The notes below the pieces were generated by a model. That model ran no database searches, was not told the origin of the DNA, and worked only from the letters and a program-made list of their open reading frames with translations. A stretch of 64,000 bases of DNA from Castanea sativa (taxonomy: Eukaryota; Streptophyta; Magnoliopsida; Fagales; Fagaceae). This document shows positions 1 through 10,870 of the stretch, piece by piece. The translations under genes and the position numbers were made by a program. The stretch spans positions 50,426,986 through 50,490,985 of the forward strand of contig NC_134016.1 in the NCBI RefSeq assembly GCF_040712315.1, read 5' to 3'. Each line of letters starts with the position of its first letter. Position 1 is the first letter of the stretch.

Positions 1-342
1 TATAAAAATTATTTTGTGGGAAAAACTTGGAATGGCTTTTTTGCAGTAATGCCAAATATTTTCTTAATTTTGTTAATTAATTTACTTGAAATCTAAAATT
101 TTTTGCCAACACATTATGTTAGGTTGAGGTTATGACAGTAGTTAGAAGTAGTCACTTGACATGACTACCTAAGATTGGTAGGCACAACTCAGAAGCCTTA
201 ACTTGTATTTGGAACAGTAGGTCATATAATTGATTAGGTCTTTTTTCTTCTTCTTATCTGCCTTCTCCTTGAAAATTCCTTATTATTAGATTTCCTTCCT
301 TAAGATATTATATTTTGACCTGGAACTAACTCTGGTGGATAG
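1..342 (+). other. Intron sequence upstream of the first visible PDHB exon
   Basis: AT-rich sequence with no coding similarity that I can see. It ends in a pyrimidine-poor but usable AG acceptor at 341-342, directly before the exon encoding AAEILEKEGISAE, so it is read as the 3' part of an intron whose upstream exon lies outside the window. Confidence 0.6.
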
Positions 343-3300
343 GCAGCTGAGATTCTTGAGAAGGAAGGAATCAGTGCTGAGGTAACTCAAAAGCCCTTAA
401 CGTTCAGTAATGGAATTGCACTATGGCCAATTATTGTTTGAGATATAATTTCTGCAAATGTAATACAGGTCATAAATCTGTGCTCTATACGTCCCCTTGA
501 CAGAGCCACAATCAATGCTTTTGTCAGGAAAACTAGTAGACTGGTAACTGTTGAAGACGGGTTTCCTCAACATGGTGTTGGTTCTGAGATCTGGTTACCT
601 CCTCATCATAAAATATTTGCCATTTTTGTTCAGATTTCTCTCCCCTCCCATAAGTATTTACCCATTTATGCGTCTCTTTATTTCTGCAGTACATCTGTGA
701 TTGAGGAGAGCTTTTATTATCTGGATGCACCAGTTGAGAGGATTACAGGAGCTGATGTTCCAGTGCCTTATAATGAGGATCTTGAGAGGAAGTCTCTTCC
801 ACAGGTTTGTGTTAATGGATTCTCATTGTTTTGCATGATGATTTTCATCTGTACTTGCAAGTTGCAATACAGGAATTTATGTCTTTTAAGTCCTCTGAAT
901 TTGAATTTGATGTCATCTTTACATGGGTGGAGCTTTTTTGAAGATTTAGAGCCACTTCTCTGGTTGTCAAATTATTTGAAAAGTATTATTTAGATCGCAA
1001 TCATTTATGATAGTTAAGAACTTTACGCCACTAATCCAACAACCATTCCTAAACTTAGCATGCCTATAGGGAAACATGTTAAACGAAGGCTAGGCCCTAA
1101 GCAAGCCTATATGGACAGGATGAATGCATGAGAAAATGTTTGTCAACAGACTTCAAAGTTGTTTTCAAGACAAGGTACATTCCTAAATCAACTAGAAATA
1201 TGAGCAAGGGCCATGAAAAATAGAATTAAAACTTATGACATCATCATTTTGGCATTTTAGCAAACTGTTGGTGAGCTTAAACAAGAAAAGGTATGAATAA
1301 GTGTTAATATGCACGAATTTAAGTCCACATACAACACCTAAAACCTAACTATGCACAAATAGGAACAAAAACTGTGAATCAAAAATGAAAAACTAAGCTT
1401 AATCATGAAGGATTGAAGAAACTCTCATAATTTTGAACCTTAGACTAGTAAAACTGAATAAAATTGAACAAGGTTTAAGGGGATTCAAGAGATTACCAAT
1501 TGAAAATTTTATTTAGATCAAACTTATGCAGTTGATTAATTTTATTAATTCAACATGTGTATTCCAAAATAAATAATCCAACAAGTAATTCAGCCACAAA
1601 ATAGTGGCTGAGACAGGATTAAAGTTCGGGGGGCGGGGGAATTGATAATTGACATATTTGCATTCCTAACATATGAAGCAAGAAACATGTTCTATAAGAA
1701 AATAGCGCACGTGTGTTTATATGCCCTTAGTTATTTTTTTTAAAAAAATTCTTAAAATAGTTTACTAATATATGCCTTAAGGGTATTCATTAATAAAAGT
1801 AACATTCATAATATATATAATACCTATAAGATCCATCCGGACAATAAAATGAAACTAAAGTTAATATTTTTATTGTTAAATAACCCATACAAAGATAGCA
1901 CATCCCTTCCTCAAAAACCAAAAAAAGAAAAGAAAAGGGTAGAATATCCATTTATTGAGTTGATTTTTTTGGGATATTTATTTTAAAATATGAAAAAGCT
2001 GAGTTATATATTTTTTTCATAATTAAAATTCCACTTATAATTCTCATGTAATGATTTTTAGTAATTATATAAATGTTAATGACAACTTGTGTCGGCTTTT
2101 GTTAAATTCATAAAATGATTAAATTAAAACAATTTTTAACCATATAGTAACCATTTGGGCAATTAAAAATCAAGAGTTTAATTTGAAAAAAAAAAATAAT
2201 ACCAAGTTATGGATGCTCAACTGTTTCCAAATTATATATATTACAAAAACCCATTTTTATAAAAATTAAATAAAGACTAAAATACAAAATTCGCTTTCTA
2301 AGTTTCATTATTTTTCATTTCAATCCTTTAAATTTAAATTTTATCATTTCAGTCATTTAAAATTTCATTCATTTTCAATTAAGTTCTCCGTTAGTATTCT
2401 GTTAATTGTTGCCGTTAACTTACTAAAACAACACAGTTTTGAATTTTTTTTTTTTTTTTTTATTTCTTAATTTTAGAAAAATGTTAAATAAAAAAATAAA
2501 AACAAAATGAATCCTCACTCACCCACCTGATATCAAAGAAACCCAGAATGAGAGATGGGAAAAGAGAGAGAAAGAGAGATTGAAAGGAGGAAGATCGAGA
2601 GGGAAGATTAATAAGATTTACTAACAATATATATGCCTTTCAGTAGCAAAGAGGTCCTGATACGTTGCAGTCCAACAAGATCTGCTTACTTTGCTGCAGT
2701 TGCAGTGGGTAGGGGATTGACAGTATTTGCTTTGCAAACTACAAACTATGGATTTGCTTTGCAATTGCATCTTTTACTGGTTCGATGAAACAAAAGAGAA
2801 AACCATCTTATGGATCTTTCCTCTCGATCTTCCTCCTCCCGATCTCTCTTTCTCCCTCTTGATCTCTCACTCTCTCTCTCTCTTTCCCACTCTTTCATTT
2901 TGGGTTTCTTAGATATCGGATGGGTGGGGTGAGGATTAATTTTGTTTTTTTATTTAACATTTTTCTAAAATTAAGGGAAAAAAGAAGAAAAAAAGTTCAA
3001 AACAGTGTCGTTTTAGTGAGTTAACAGCAATAATTAACGGAATACTAATGAAGGAATTAATTAAAAATGAATGAAACTTAAAAGACTGAAATGACAAAAC
3101 CTAAATTTGAAGGACTAAAATGAAAAATGGTGAAACTTAAAAGGTGAACTTTACATTTTGACCATAAATAAATTATTACATAAAAAATTTGAGCTCTTAA
3201 TAGTTTTGATAAATATTAATATTTAAAAAAATATATTTTATATTTATTTTTTGTATTCGATTAAAGCATTTGCTTCTCGATTTTTAATCATTATTTTTCT

Positions 3301-6045
3301 TTTATAACTTTTTAACCTTAAGAAACATTGAAAAAAAATACAAAATTTTTTCTTTTAATTTAAAAATAAAAAAATCAACGCAGTTAGACACATACGAAAG
3401 ATGTATTAAAAAAACATAAAAATGTACCAAAAGAAAAAACAAAAAGACGAAAAAAAAAAAATCTTCCATATATAACTAGAGGAGCAAAGGGAGTTCTGAC
3501 GAGCAAAAATAAGTCAAACTTACTTTTTTTCTCAACAATTAATTTGTAGAGGTGGGATGCCAATTAATTTTTGATACCCTTGTTTAGATGGATTGAACTG
3601 GCTAGAAATGAAAGGATTAACATTGAGTATAAATATGAGTCGTGAGAGTTGGTTAAAGATAGCCTTAGATGGCTTATATTATGTTCTTTAGGTTTGGTCC
3701 AAGATACTGATACTTGTTCTAAGATTACAATCACGATTTTCTATGTCTCTCTGCTTAGATGTTTTCATCCCCTTTTTACAGAGGCCTCTCTACCTTATAT
3801 AGTCTCCTAGGTTGTATCTTAGCCTTCCACTTGGAGGGTTAGTGTTTATTTCCCTTGATAATTGTCCCATCAGGACTTCATTAGAAGGTTTCTACACTAG
3901 ACTATAAGTTGTGATGTTCAAAAGTTATTTCCTCATTAATGCGGTCAGTTAAGTGGATTCAGAGTATTGAATGCGGAGGTGAGGGGTGCTTTATCTGCAC
4001 TCTTCCTTTCCTTGCTTAACAACAAATCTTCATCCTCTTTCTTAGTTTATGCTCGATGGTCTTCAGAATTAGTCCTCTACCCTTTCAAGGAGATGTTAGT
4101 ATCCTTAGGGTCCTTGGGCATTGTAGTCTTCCTGTGCTTGTGATGACTTGTTTATATCTTTCCCAAGGACTTGCTGTCAGTGCTTTTCAAGGTCTATTTT
4201 ATTGATATTGGACTTCTTTTACTTGCCTCTATTCTCAGACTCTCATCCTCCCACAGGAGTTATGGGTGGGGCCAAGGTGGGCAATTGCACCCCTCGACCC
4301 CCCCCCCCCCTCGACTCTGCCTAACAATATTAATCGCTCAATCAAAAGCAATAATAGAGAAAATTGTAGAAGGTACACAAATTTTAGTTACAAAAGAGCC
4401 TCATCGATGGAAAAAACCACTCTTGGGATCCAGTTCCATTAGAAAATACATGGTAAAATAAATATTTACAAATAGTCTACTTATTAGAAAACCTATGTGA
4501 AAATTCTTTGTTTGCCTTCCTACAGCAATAGCACCAAAACCTCTAGATTTCCTCTATATGGATCTTCTCCAAGAGCGAACGATATTTGTATCAATTGGAA
4601 CTCCTTCAAACTGATCGACGCTTCAAGGTATTCCTTGAAGAATTGCGATAGTGAGTTCATTAGAGACTACTGTTCACCAATTAGAGCTTAGATCTTGGAA
4701 ATAAGATGGACTGATTTGATAAGAGTAGGCTCAAAGGTACACAACACTTCTTCTTAGCCTTAGTAGGCCTTAATGCCTCTTCTTGGCTCAGCACCCTTTC
4801 TAGGCCTCAATGAAGAAAAAGTTTAGTACGTTTTAAAGATGTGAGGTCTATGTGACCAAAGTGGACAATCATGCGAATGATAAGTTGGGTCATGAAAAAA
4901 TGGCATTAGAGCCAATTCTGCCCGCTAGGGTGGTGGGCAGGTCCTACATTGGAACGTGTGGCCTTTAAGGGGGTAGATTGTGGGCTTGAAGTCCAAAAGG
5001 CCTCTTAAGTGAGGTGAGATGATCGATAGAGAAGTAAGTCCTGATGTCACCAAGCTTGAGGGAGTTGCTAAGCTTTATTTGTGGGCCTTGGAACTTAATT
5101 GGTATACCATATTTGAAGGCCAAGAGGTTTGTGTGTTCAAAGTGGACAATATTATACTAATAATGAATTGGTGCTTGGGCTTTTCACCTATACTGGAATA
5201 GCTATTTGAAGCTATCTTAATCAAAGCCATTTAACTCTTCAAGTGATAACTTATAGAATAGAACGTGATATATAGAGTCCGTTTGGATAGAACTTATTTT
5301 GCTGAAATTAAAAACTGAAAATACTGTAGTAAAATAATTTTTAAATGTGTGAATAGTACCGTGGGACCTATTTTTAATGAAAAAGTTGTTAAAAAGTGAA
5401 ATTTGTGGGACCCATGAACAGTGCATTTGTGCACTGTTCATGGCTGAATAGTCAAACCTTGCGGCTGGGTTTGAAAAAAAAAAAAAAAAAAAAAAAGGAA
5501 GCAAAACGCAAACGCAGCCATAAAAGCTGTATCCAAACGGGCAAATAATTAAACACACCCACATTTGGGTGGCCTAGTTGGTAAGATAATGGGCCATTAA
5601 GTCTTAGGACTTGAGTTCAAGCCTCAAACAATTAGCTATGTTGGTGTTCTTTGGATCCCATTTTTACTCCAAACGGTCTAAAGAATAATAAGTGAGTTTT
5701 TCACAGACCGAAATTATGGAGTCTCGCTGGTGTTACTATGATCATGCCCAAGTAGGGAAGCCATACTAGTTGCCCCCACTACCCATTTATTTACCACAAA
5801 AAAAAAAAGAAAGATATATAATTAAACACAAGCCTTCAATGCCAATGCTTTGATGGTTTTCATTATCCATGAAGGTAATATCGGTGTTTCCTTGAAAATG
5901 CTTTAATGGCTTTCATCCTAGAAGCTAAGACACATCACTCTTAAAAGTTCAATATTTTTTGTTGTCCGTTGTACAGGTTGAGGATATAGTTCGTGCCGCA
6001 AAGAAGACATGCAATGGACCAGGTCAAATGGCTTCAACTACTTAG
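343..6045 (+). CDS. PDHB: Pyruvate dehydrogenase E1 component subunit beta, mitochondrial (3' part, 4 exons)
   Basis: This is the beta subunit of the E1 (thiamine-diphosphate-dependent) component of the mitochondrial pyruvate dehydrogenase complex, which decarboxylates pyruvate. Only the C-terminal transketolase-type domain is in the window. Exons are 343-381, 469-593, 690-804 and 5977-6045, all with GT/AG borders; the 469-593 exon ends in phase 2 and the TG|T codon completes a cysteine. The joined frame contains AAEILEKEGISAE, SIRPLDRATINAF, TVEDGFPQHGVGSEI and YLDAPVERITGADVPVPY, all hallmark stretches of plant PDHB. The last exon gives VEDIVRAAKKTCNG and ends at TAG (6043-6045). The tail after VEDIVRAAK differs from the usual short basic and alanine-rich end but the length is normal. 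The N-terminus, including the transit peptide and most of the TPP-binding side, lies left of the window. The last intron (805-5976) is unusually long and full of repeats. Identification is firm; expression is not tested. Confidence 0.93.
805..2266 (+). other. Left part of the long PDHB intron, no gene seen
   Basis: AT-rich intronic DNA. The stretch around 1040-1620 has the look of old retrotransposon sequence (repeated short A-rich blocks) but no ORF or terminal structure could be defined. Nothing coding is supported. Confidence 0.4.
2267..3171. mobile_element. Foldback (long terminal inverted repeat) transposon in PDHB intron
   Basis: The two halves are inverted copies of each other over roughly 340 bp on each side. 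The left arm begins at 2274 (GACTAAAATACAAAATTCG region) and the right arm ends at 3164; its reverse complement (GGTCAAAATGTAAAGTTCAC) matches with mainly transition differences. The inner arms also pair: 2465-2610 (AATTTTAGAAAAATGTTAAA, then a GA-rich block) against 2815-2985 (CT-rich block, then TTTAACATTTTTCTAAAATT). TAAATAA at 2267-2273 and 3165-3171 looks like a 7-8 bp target duplication. There is no transposase ORF, so it is non-autonomous. The family could be MULE-like or hAT-like. Confidence 0.75.
3172..5276 (+). other. Middle of the PDHB intron: repeat debris, no gene seen
   Basis: Slightly GC-richer than its surroundings from about 3550 to 5220, with short open frames (4171-4461, 4497-4691, 5019-5201) that resemble no protein I know. 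A C-homopolymer lies near 4300. The text style (repeated phrases such as AAAGTGGACAAT at about 4858 and 5139) suggests a degraded retrotransposon or LTR, but no termini were found. Confidence 0.35.
5277..5542. mobile_element. MITE with TCCGTTTGGATA termini
   Basis: Left end TCCGTTTGGATAGAAC and right end GTATCCAAACGGGC are inverted repeats. The interior holds the phrase TTTTGCTGAAA and an internal hairpin around GAACAGTGCATTTGTGCACTGTTC. No coding capacity. A degraded relative with the same interior lies at 47361-47532. A clear target duplication was not found. Confidence 0.7.
5545..5830 (+). mobile_element. tRNA-derived SINE with 13-bp target site duplication
   Basis: The body (5558-5817) starts with a tRNA-like RNA polymerase III promoter: a box-A-like TGGCCTAGTTGG near 5571 and a box-B-like GAGTTCAAGCC near 5613. 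It ends in an A-rich tail at about 5797-5812. The 13-bp sequence ATAATTAAACACA occurs at 5545-5557 and again at 5818-5830, as expected of target-primed insertion. It landed directly beside the neighbouring MITE inside the PDHB intron. Confidence 0.85.
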
Positions 6046-6579
6046 CTTAATCAAGCACACCGACATGGTCCACTGATATGCTGTCACAAATTTGAAGTTA
6101 GTTTAGGATAATAAATTGTGGCTGCTGTATTTAATAAATATAACTGTGCATGAAGCTACTGCCAATTGCCTTTATTGTACTCTGAAGTCTGAACTACCTA
6201 TTTAACCCTGCAAAGTAAACTATTATTCTACAATAGCTGGCAGCTACTGTATAAGAAAAATTCTATAGTTCTACATATGCTAAAGATAAAGTTCCACCAA
6301 TTAATTAGACATTTTGCATTCAAAAGTTCAAACTTGGCACTTCATAAATAGCATGTAAATACCATGTAAATAGTGATAAACTATCACGAACCAAAAGTTT
6401 AATCGGTTAGTGAATTTAATCACAAAAATATTGTTTTCTAACAAATAGTAACTAGTACTACCTGATTTTAGCTTACGAATTTATGGTCTAGAGCTAAGTT
6501 GGCTGCAGTTCTTTTATTTTTTTATGTTGTCTAATGAAGGCATTAATTAGGTGTCTTATCACATGATGCATAGGAATGC
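6046..6579 (+). other. PDHB 3' untranslated and flanking region
   Basis: Follows the PDHB stop codon. AATAAA-like signals occur near 6110-6140 (AATAAATTG, AATAAATATAA), which fits a 3' UTR of about 100-150 nt. The rest is AT-rich spacer between the plus-strand PDHB gene and the minus-strand peptide-gene array; the two are convergent. Confidence 0.45.
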
Positions 6580-6788
6580 CTACAATGAGTGTGACCCTAT
6601 GGGTCCCGCTGGGCCTGGTGGGGGTGATTTATATGATCGTTTAGTATATGGCTTTTTTGGTAGTATTGGTGGTGCATTAGTTTTACACCTACCATGGAAT
6701 GGTTGGCTATTCCTCTGTTGTACAATGACTTTTTTGAACAATTCTTCCCTATCTAGTGTACTAAAGAGTAACTCCCACAACTTCATGC
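6580..6788 (-). pseudogene. Copy K: orphan exon 2 of the secreted-peptide family (divergent)
   Basis: On the minus strand an acceptor (GCACAG at 6794-6789) opens a 209-nt frame in the same phase as exon 2 of the other copies. The peptide keeps the family pattern: LDREELFKKVIVQQRNSQPF aligns with the ARDGKELYKVVVTRQRKGRPF segment of copy D. A basic stretch (KKPYTKRSYK) follows, then a Pro/Gly-rich tail, SPPPGPAGPIGSHSL. The upstream flank TTTGATGCAACA is also that of copy D. I found no exon 1 between 6789 and copy A at 7768, so it is probably a relic. An in-frame ATG at 6786 could start a leaderless 68-residue product, or a diverged exon 1 was missed. Confidence 0.55.
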
Positions 6789-7212
6789 CTGTGCCTGTTG
6801 CATCAAATAGACTGTCAAGTTTATTACTGTTGATTGGGAACTAAAATAGACGTCTCTATAACTAAAAGTTATAGAAAACAAAAGTTATAGAAGCTTTCAA
6901 TCTTTTAAATTTATCCCCAAATTATACACTTCTCTAAAATTCTTGGAGCATGCATAGTTTTGTAACTAAGATTTGGAAATCCCACAAAATGATACTCCAC
7001 CTACATTATAAATCTTATGGAGGGTACTAGTGGAGTTTGCCTGCATCCCTTCACTCTCTGTGTGTTCTAGCATAATGAAAATGTAGAAGGCTTTGGTCTT
7101 TGAATTCTTTTTCTGAGGTAAGGATATTAATTAAGTTATCTTTTGTGAATAAATTCATAACAGTAATGGTGATTTAATGTAAAAGTAATATTGCTCTGAT
7201 TACAATATACCC
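6789..7212. other. Spacer homologous to 21.46-21.69 kb
   Basis: The stretch 6990-7200 (ACATTATAAATCTTATGGAG, TGTGTTCTAGCATAATGAAA, TTTGAATTCTTTT) is repeated at 21480-21690. It marks the left edge of the duplicated block that carries copy A and its pseudogene. No gene is seen. Confidence 0.6.
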
Positions 7213-7618
7213 TTAGGGTACGTTTGGTATACTAAATGGGGATTACGACAGGATAAAACTTAACATTTATTTTAGGAAATATCTTACTCATACAATTATA
7301 TTTTCTTAAAAATTGTTATTTTTAAATTTAAGAGAGACATGTGTTATTTTTTATGATTTTTTATTTTTATAATTGTTAGATGTATATGGAAAGTTTGTTT
7401 ATTTGAAAATATATCAAGTTTAAAAATTATTGCACTTATTAATGATTAACTAATACAACTTTTTAAAGATGAATAGTTATTCTTCATTTTGAAGAATAGC
7501 TATTTATAAGGAATGACTATTCCTTGTAATAAAAATATAACCAAACTAAAGAATAACTAAACCATAAGAATAACTATTACATTACAGCGTCTATTACAGT
7601 TTACCATACATGCCTTTA
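7213..7618. mobile_element. PIF/Harbinger-like MITE, about 400 bp
   Basis: Left end GGGTACGTTTGGTAT (7216) and right end CATACATGCCT (7615) are imperfect inverted repeats. TTA flanks both sides (7213-7215, 7616-7618). The paralogous block at about 21.70 kb lacks it (empty site near ATATACCGCCTTACTTCTTG), so it inserted after the duplication or was lost there. Confidence 0.65.
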
Positions 7619-7767
7619 GTATTTGTTATACTTGTTTTTACAATAAATAAACTCTATTTAAATATTTGCAGTACATATTCATGACAATAAATAAGAGATG
7701 TCTAACACATGACATTAGAAGGAACAATTCTCTTGTTTCTCATAGAATATAAAAAATGGAACACCTC

Positions 7768-8701
7768 TTATTGGCCTGGCCCGGAAGCCGCTTTTGGAGG
7801 TGGCGGTGGTGGTTGTGCAACACGTCTATTCCTTGGTTTTGTCATTAGTGGGTTTTCCACTAGCGGTGGCGGTGGCGGTGGCGGTGGCGGTGGCGGTGGT
7901 TCCACTAGTGGTGGTGGCTGGTCAACTAGTGGTGGCGGCTGGTCAACTAGTGGGGGTAGCTGCTGGTCTAGTCTTGCCAACTTGAAAAGTTGGCCTCTCC
8001 TATGTTCTACAGTGACAAACAATTCATTCCCATCTCTTGCATTAGTTAACTTCTCCATCTTTTCACCTGAATATTGCATTCAAGTAATTACCACAACATA
8101 TATATTCGCACAAAAGAAGTAGCAATTGGGTTTAAAAGATTATAAACAAAGTGTATAACTGGAATTAGAATTTGGCATTGGCATTCACATTTTCCATTTG
8201 TTATTTTTGGTTATAAGGCTTTTCTACCAACTTGCAAAGTATCAACTTATGGAGGTGAGACTGATATCAAGAAGGGGAAGTTCAATTCTTCGCGCAAATA
8301 TTGATAGATCTGGTTAAAAGTGTTTGGTTTATTATATGTACGTTATCGTTGATTAGATGGTTGGGAAACAAATTAGCCAATATCTATTATGAGGCTTCAG
8401 GCTTCAATGTTAATTTGAATTAGTCACATATGAGCAATCTATAATCATACAGGAAAACCAGGAGAACATGTTTGATACACTCTCTCTCTCTTGCTGATAC
8501 ACATATTCACAGAAATAAACAACATAAATGTGATGCTATAGCCTCGAGATATATCATATATACATTGTCATATACTAAAAATAAATTAGAGAAAAGGGTG
8601 CTACTACTCTTACCTGTCACAAACAAGCTCCATGCAAGAATTAAATTGGTAAGTAGAAGAAAACTAAGGAGGAGGCGTCTCTTGATCACCTCAAACATCA
8701 T
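7768..8701 (-). CDS. Copy A: secreted proline-rich peptide precursor, 128 aa, two exons
   Basis: Family not recognised. Exon 1 is 8614-8701 (88 nt), exon 2 is 7768-8066. The donor reads GACAG|GTAAGAG and the acceptor ATTCAG|GTGAAAAG, joined in phase 1 to give VTG-EKMEKL. Residues 1-28 form a typical signal peptide: basic MMFEVIKRRL start, then a Leu-rich core ending AWSLFVT. After the junction come EKMEKLTNARDGNELF, then HRRGQLFKLARL, a PPPLVDQ-type repeat made of 21-nt units, a run of twelve prolines, a basic NRR site and the tail PPPPPPKAASGPGQ before TAA. It is the longest member, enlarged by the proline repeats. The ATG is chosen because the leader and TATA spacing match the other copies; a second ATG follows at once. 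Secretion is inferred from the signal peptide and peptide processing from the basic site. Most related in sequence to pseudogene A-prime. Confidence 0.75.
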
Positions 8702-8790
8702 GTTGCCTTATGGAAGAGACGGGTGAATATCACAATTCACAATATATAGGCAGCCATGTTCTTTTTCCTTTACCAGGTCAAAGTTGGCGA
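8702..8790 (-). promoter_or_regulatory. Core promoter and W-box of copy A
   Basis: On the minus strand, CCTATATATT lies about 40-49 nt upstream of the ATG. It is followed by a leader with GTGATATTCAC and TCTCTTCCATAAGGCAAC. TTTGACC (GGTCAA at 8776-8781 on the plus strand) is a W-box core 75-80 nt upstream. The same order of elements is found in front of the other copies. Confidence 0.6.
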
Positions 8791-10683
8791 AATTGTCTTT
8801 TTACAATCCCATTGCATTTATAATTCAAGACTTATGACCTGGAAAAATACCATAATGAAATGGACAGGACTTACTAAGGAAATTTCGAAGGGGATACATT
8901 TACTGCTGGAATTGAAAGGGATAGATAGCTATCTTTACATCAAAAGATAATCGTGTGTGTATCGTCACACTTACTTGACAATGGTATACACATTTTTCTA
9001 TATTAAACAGATTATAAAAAAACACACCAATTTTCTTTTTTCGATTTTTTATTGTAATTAGAGCTGGTAAATGTATAATAGTTTTCTATATTAAATATTT
9101 GTCCTTACTACTGTTGTCATGTTTATACCTATCAATAATAATTTATCATCTTGACAATTGTAGAAAAAAATTATGAAATTTTTTGAATCTCTAGACTTAG
9201 AAATGTGATGTAAAATTTACTATTCAAGATAAAAACTACTATTTTACTGATTTATTTCTTCATTAACTAAATTAAGTTTAACTCTTCATACAGTTCATGA
9301 GGTACGTGCAACTAACCCCAAAAAATTAGGTGGTTCCTGTTCTGAGTCAAGAGTAGGGCCAATGACAGCCAATTTACCAACCCAAGTTATGAGGGCTGTC
9401 CTAGAAAAAAAAGAAGAAGTTATGAGGGCTGTACATATGTAATATGTTATTGAAAATAGCCTTCAATTCTGAAATTATTCTAACCCTAATTTTTTGGGCT
9501 GATTTCAAAATTTTCCGGGAGAAGGATATCTCAGGTGGGTGACCAATAGGCAATATATACTCCACATAACGCTAACATAGGCTATACTATATATCATGAA
9601 AAATACTAAAGATATCACAAACTATACTATATAACTTTTACAAATTGACATAATAATGGATGTGATTAGTAGATTTAAAAAACAACCAAGCTTAGTATTA
9701 ACACAGCAAACTTGTAACTGAGCGTAGCATTGAAGTGGTTGAATATAAATTATTAGAAGGAGAAGACTTCTTTTTAAATTAATTTGGAAAGAAATCTTTC
9801 AAAATCTGAATATATTTTTTATTAAATTTGAATTTTGAAAATTTAACACTTGATTTGTATGTTTTTTATGTTCTTAATATATATGTCAAATTTCATTCAA
9901 ATTGAATGTTATTCATTATTTGATGCATAAACTTATTTTTTTATTCATAATTTAAGACCACAAAAAACTTAAAATTTAAACATTTGATTGATAATATAGT
10001 TATTGTTCTTTGATCTTCATGAAATTTTGCAACCACTAAGGGTAAAATGAGAACATGCAGTTCAATGGCCAGATTTTTAAAATTTACATCCAATAACAAT
10101 ATATAGAAGGAGTTTGAAGAATTTCTCTTTAAACTAGTTTGAAAAGAAAAACTTTTTCTATATTAGAATTGCTAGGTTGGATTTGGTTATCTCTATTTGG
10201 TTTATCCACCTTTGTGGCTTTGTGGAGTGTAGTTTTGGCATGCTCCATGATGCTTGGGTTAAAGGCTGGACACCCCCACGCACTAGCTAGGGTGGATAGC
10301 CATTAATTTATAAATTTCATAAACATAATAAATAAATATTTAAATTACTTTTTTGTAATTAAAGACACATTAATTTGTAAAAATTATGTAATAAAATTTA
10401 TAAAATTCTTAACATCACTCTAATATTAGTATATAAATTATTACATGCTACAATAAGGTACATCACACATATGTACCTATATATATCCTTTACACCATAG
10501 TGTCAATTTGATTATTAACTTTTCAGTGTTATATCAATTTAGTCTCTGTCATTATCTCTTGAATGAAAATTACTGACGTAGCAAACCAAAAAAACAAAAA
10601 AAGTTTGTTGCCACATCAACAGAAACTATTTTATTTTATTTTTTGGCCATTAGCAACGTTATCGAGATCTTTAGTCCTTTTCC
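8791..10683. other. Spacer homologous to 24.5-25.3 kb
   Basis: Blocks at 9300-9430 (GGTTCCTGTTCTGA, CCCAAGTTATGAGGGCTG), 9570-9720 and 10150-10310 recur in order at 24770-24900, 24990-25170 and 25175-25320. No gene is visible. 10440-10680 is one half of a foldback repeat that is complete at 13050-13380. Confidence 0.6.
9745..10150. repeat. MITE related to the element at 34010-34400
   Basis: The interior (TTTTTTATGTTCTTAATATA, CATAATTTAAGACCACAAAAA, GATTTTTAAAATTTAC) matches the interior of the better-defined element at 34010-34400. The ends TTATTAGAAGGAGAAGACTTC and TATAGAAGGAGTTTGAAGAA are subterminal repeats in direct order. It is absent from the paralogous stretch at about 25.17 kb, so this is a copy-specific insertion. 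Confidence 0.5.
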
Positions 10684-10870
10684 ATGATTCCTTGTGAAAA
10701 AGATGCATGAATATCACAACATATAGGAAGCTATGTTCCTTTGTTTTCATGCAGTTTCATACCAACATCTTTAGTCCCTTTCCATTACCGGGTCAAAGTC
10801 AACAAATTTGTCATTTACAATCCGATTAAATTTATAGGTAATGACTTAGAAAAATCCTACAATGGAATCA
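10684..10870 (-). promoter_or_regulatory. Orphan promoter of a lost peptide gene
   Basis: CCATGATTCCTTGTGAAAAAGATGCATGAATATCAC, ACATATAGGAAGC and CCATTACCGGGTCAAAGTC follow the same order and spacing as the leader, TATA region and W-box of copies B and C. The homology stops right at the ATG (CAT at 10684-10686); the next sequence inside is foldback-repeat DNA, not exon 1. A gene copy has been deleted or replaced, leaving its upstream region. Confidence 0.65.

Noticed and set aside
697..993. 98-codon ORF starting at 697
   Set aside because: Only 690-804 is a real exon (PDHB); the rest reads into the long intron, and the ATG is internal.
5570..5640. Possible tRNA gene
   Set aside because: Box A/B promoter present, but there is no cloverleaf or anticodon stem; poly-A tail and target duplication identify a SINE.
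7709..8122. Glycine/serine-rich plus-strand ORF (137 codons)
   Set aside because: It is the antisense of exon 2 of copy A; the Gly runs are the complement of the proline codons. The minus strand has signal peptide, splice sites and paralogues.
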